Part shown: one piece after another, positions 57,527 through 59,449 of the stretch
Layout: each line of letters opens with the position of its first letter
How positions within the stretch are numbered: position 1 is the stretch's first letter
NCBI GenBank assembly: GCA_028131545.1
Contig: JAOICL010000009.1
Span: 1-59,449, forward strand
Source of the DNA: Vibrio sp.
GTDB lineage: Bacteria; Pseudomonadota; Gammaproteobacteria; Enterobacterales; Vibrionaceae
Length of the DNA: 59,449 nt
Direction: 5' to 3'
Translations under genes and position numbers: made by a program
Notes under the pieces: model-generated
Database searches by the model: none
Seen by the model: the letters and a program-made list of their open reading frames with translations, nothing else
Told to the model about the DNA's origin: nothing

Positions 57527-57754
57527 TTAATAATGAGGAGGTGGTGTTTCTTCTGATGGGTCTGCAAGGTTTGATGTATTTAAGCTCTTTAACTTTCCGA
57601 CCATAAAACGCATTTGTTCCTGCATTTTATTCATAGTTAGTTGTTGCTGACTGAGTGCGTTGTTTAGAGTATCAATGGTTTCTTCTTGAAAGGCGAGTTG
57701 ACATTCTAAGTCATTAATTTTGTGTTCCAGTTGTTCTAATTTACTTGTCATCAA
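57527..57754 (-). CDS. slyX: SlyX family protein
   Basis: A 75-aa coiled-coil protein of unknown function, with the family's ELKINDLE/Q-rich heptads and the ending PPPHY. It overlaps the end of the WD40 gene by 14 bp, so the two are coupled. slyX near fkpA is typical. Confidence 0.92.
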   Translation of the reverse strand: MMTSKLEQLEHKINDLECQLAFQEETIDTLNNALSQQQLTMNKMQEQMRFMVGKLKSLNTSNLADPSEETPPPHY

Positions 57755-58748
57755 TAATGTCCACTTTCCATATTTGTATGGCTCCTGAAGAGCTTGAGGT
57801 AACCAATTCTTTATCTGGTGTTAATGCAATATCATACACAACCGCATGAGGAGGGTGTGAGTCTTTTTCTTCTTCAACTAGCATACTTTTTTTCTTTTCA
57901 CCTGATTTAACCTCCCAAATAGCAGCTTCACCACTAGGAGATCCAGTAATTAGGTATTGATTATCTAAGATGAATTTAGCCGATGTGAATTTTTGTTGTC
58001 TTGACCAAGATGATAGTGAACTAATTTCTTTTCCGTCGGTCAAACCCCAAATAAAAGCATTACTACCAATATCGGATGTAAAAGCATGTTTGCCAGAGCG
58101 ATCAAGCCTAGCCAGTGAAACTCGATATTGATGAATATATTCATGGATAATTTGTCCGCTTTTGGTATCCCATAAAAGCGCGCTTTTATTGTGTCCAGCG
58201 CTAAGTGCATAGCGACCATTAGGGGATATATCGACACTATCGATTATGTTGTTATGGGCTAAAAATTCGAGGCGTCGACCGCTTACAACATCTAAAAAGA
58301 TGACTTTATGGTTACTCATTCCTAATAAAGCGTACCGACCGTTATTTGATATAGCGACATCTCTAATAGCGCCATCAGAAACAGACCATAAGCCTAAGGA
58401 TTGCCCCCATGTGACATCCCAGATGGCAAATGTGGTATTTGTTGCTGTAATGATATGAGTGCTGTCTTTGGAAAATCTTAGATGTTGTATAGGGGTTGAG
58501 CTTTGGTCTTGTGGTCCTAATGTATAGAGTAGCTTCGGAGGATCGACTTCCCATAGTTGAAGTTGATATTGTTCGGAGTAAGACAAGGCGTACTGACCAG
58601 ATGTATTGAATATAATCTGGCTGCCTGATTCATCAAAAAGAGTATAGTTTTTTACACTAGTATCATGAAAAGGGTTGCATCCACTTAATAGTAAACTTAA
58701 TGGTAAGCTTGCAGTAAGTCGTCTAAAAATATGATATTTTGGTAGCAT
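57741..58748 (-). CDS. WD40-repeat lipoprotein
   Basis: A 335-aa protein with a lipoprotein signal (LLLSGC, Cys24). The rest carries repeated WD-like motifs ending in Trp-Asp or similar (FAIWDV, SALLWDT, AFIWGL, AAIWEV, IQIWKV), enough for a beta-propeller of six or seven blades. The role is unknown; such propellers act as scaffolds. It shares a transcript with slyX and is divergent from fkpA, which could hint at a role in outer-membrane or periplasmic folding, but that is only an inference. Confidence 0.85.
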   Translation of the reverse strand: MLPKYHIFRRLTASLPLSLLLSGCNPFHDTSVKNYTLFDESGSQIIFNTSGQYALSYSEQYQLQLWEVDPPKLLYTLGPQDQSSTPIQHLRFSKDSTHIITATNTTFAIWDVTWGQSLGLWSVSDGAIRDVAISNNGRYALLGMSNHKVIFLDVVSGRRLEFLAHNNIIDSVDISPNGRYALSAGHNKSALLWDTKSGQIIHEYIHQYRVSLARLDRSGKHAFTSDIGSNAFIWGLTDGKEISSLSSWSRQQKFTSAKFILDNQYLITGSPSGEAAIWEVKSGEKKKSMLVEEEKDSHPPHAVVYDIALTPDKELVTSSSSGAIQIWKVDIIDDK

Positions 58749-58863
58749 CTTTTACCTTAACTAACAAAAACTATTGCCTTTAACTGGTATAAGCTTAGTT
58801 GTTATACCAGTATATACTAATTGCCTTAAGTTTAGGCTTTCTAAGTAAATTTGGAGTACTTCA

Positions 58864-59449
58864 ATGAGATCAATTTTTAAAGTGTCGCTTTTAGCTGCTA
58901 CCGTTGCATTTGCAGTTGGTTGTCAAGATGATAAGGCTGCAGAAACAGAGCCAAAAGCAGAAACGGCACAGTCGGCGGAGCAAGCTCCGGCGTTTAAATC
59001 TGAAGAAGAAAAAGCAGCCTATGCAGTAGGTGCCTCTTTTGCCACTTACCTAAAAACAAGCTTAGATAAGCCAAAAGAACTTGGTATTAATCTTGAAAAA
59101 GAAGCGGTTATGCGCGGTATTAGTGATACGTTTGATGGCGCGAATCAACTGACAGAAGAAGATATGCGTGCAGCATTAGAGGGATTAGATAAGAAAGTAG
59201 CAGAAGCTTTAGAGACTCAGGCTGCTGAAAAATCAGCTGAAAGTAAAAAAACCGGTGATGATTTCCGTGCTGAGTTTGAAAAAGAAGAAGGCGTAATGAA
59301 AACGGATACCGGTCTTCTTTATCAGGTCATGACTGAAGGTAAAGGTAGCAAACCAGCGGCAACAAGTACTGTACAGGTACACTACAAAGGGACGTTAATT
59401 GACGGTACTCAATTTGATAGTTCGTATGACCGTGGTGAGCCAGCTACGT
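58864..59449 (+). CDS. fkpA: FKBP-type peptidyl-prolyl isomerase FkpA (partial)
   Basis: The start codon has GGAG (58853-58856) seven bases upstream. The N-terminal signal ends at VGC (Cys20), so it may be a lipoprotein. It continues with an Ala/Glu-rich linker, the helical dimerisation domain (FKSEEEKAAYAVGASFATYL...) and the beginning of the FKBP domain (VQVHYKGTLIDGTQFDSSYDRG). The frame is open to the last base, so the C-terminal catalytic part is outside the window. FkpA is a periplasmic proline isomerase and chaperone. Confidence 0.94.
   Translation, partial: MRSIFKVSLLAATVAFAVGCQDDKAAETEPKAETAQSAEQAPAFKSEEEKAAYAVGASFATYLKTSLDKPKELGINLEKEAVMRGISDTFDGANQLTEEDMRAALEGLDKKVAEALETQAAEKSAESKKTGDDFRAEFEKEEGVMKTDTGLLYQVMTEGKGSKPAATSTVQVHYKGTLIDGTQFDSSYDRGEPAT

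Overview
The window reads as chromosomal DNA of a gamma-proteobacterium of the Vibrionaceae, most likely a Vibrio or close relative. The evidence is the gene content and order (zapB/glpX, metJ-metB, rpmE-priA-cytR-ftsN-hslVU, yibN-secB-gpsA-cysE, tsaE-amiB-mutL-miaA-hfq-hflX-hflK-hflC, slyX-fkpA), the close resemblance of the products to enterobacterial and Vibrio housekeeping proteins, and the moderately AT-rich composition. No rRNA, prophage, transposase or CRISPR array is visible. This is mostly core genome with a few accessory inserts.

Layout. 1-211: palindromic intergenic repeat mosaic. 212-2623: leftward ogt, pssA and a GNAT acetyltransferase. 2688-4804: murB-birA, overlapping. 4805-5218: a DUF2061 membrane protein with a Fur-box-like site upstream. 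5532-7522: groES-groEL behind a sigma32-like promoter. 7595-8192: two small proteins. 8573-13147: accessory four-gene chaperone-usher fimbrial operon. 13201-14646: lipoprotein-type amidohydrolase. 14769-16364: glpX and zapB, divergent. 16655-20113: two acidic, Ser/Thr-rich lipoproteins in tandem. 20217-23303: metB plus a MetL cut down to its aspartokinase half, divergent from metJ with an array of met boxes between. 23467-31552: rpmE, priA, cytR, ftsN, hslV, hslU, epmA. 31630-33126: a Wzi-like outer-membrane protein. 33333-36311: yibN, secB, gpsA, cysE. 36524-40025: rsd, nudC, hemE and a TetR regulator. 40196-45147: leftward envC, gpmI, psd, rsgA. 45259-45801: orn. 45990-46421: a tandemly duplicated tRNA-Gly/tRNA-fMet pair. 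46882-48006: queG. 48155-57457: the long rightward tsaE-to-hflC cluster. 57527-58748: leftward slyX and a WD40 lipoprotein. 58864 to the end: fkpA, cut by the window edge.

Functional links. Several genes form one protein quality-control theme: GroESL, HslVU, SecB, HflKC, FkpA; two of these units carry near-identical sigma32-like promoters. Septation and cell wall are represented by ZapB, FtsN, EnvC and its presumed target AmiB, and MurB. Methionine entry is covered by MetB, the MetL-type kinase and the MetJ repressor. RNA metabolism is covered by Hfq, Orn, MiaA, TsaE, QueG and RsgA.

I found no clear undescribed multi-gene defence or biosynthetic system. The observations that look least ordinary are: (i) degenerate tandem repeats with a 17-18 bp period that begin at the stop codons of metJ, hslU and rsd, with unrelated sequences in each case; (ii) loss of the homoserine dehydrogenase half of MetL exactly at the interdomain linker; (iii) the unclassified chaperone-usher operon and the adjacent lipoprotein genes; (iv) palindromes with compensatory base changes at the left edge.
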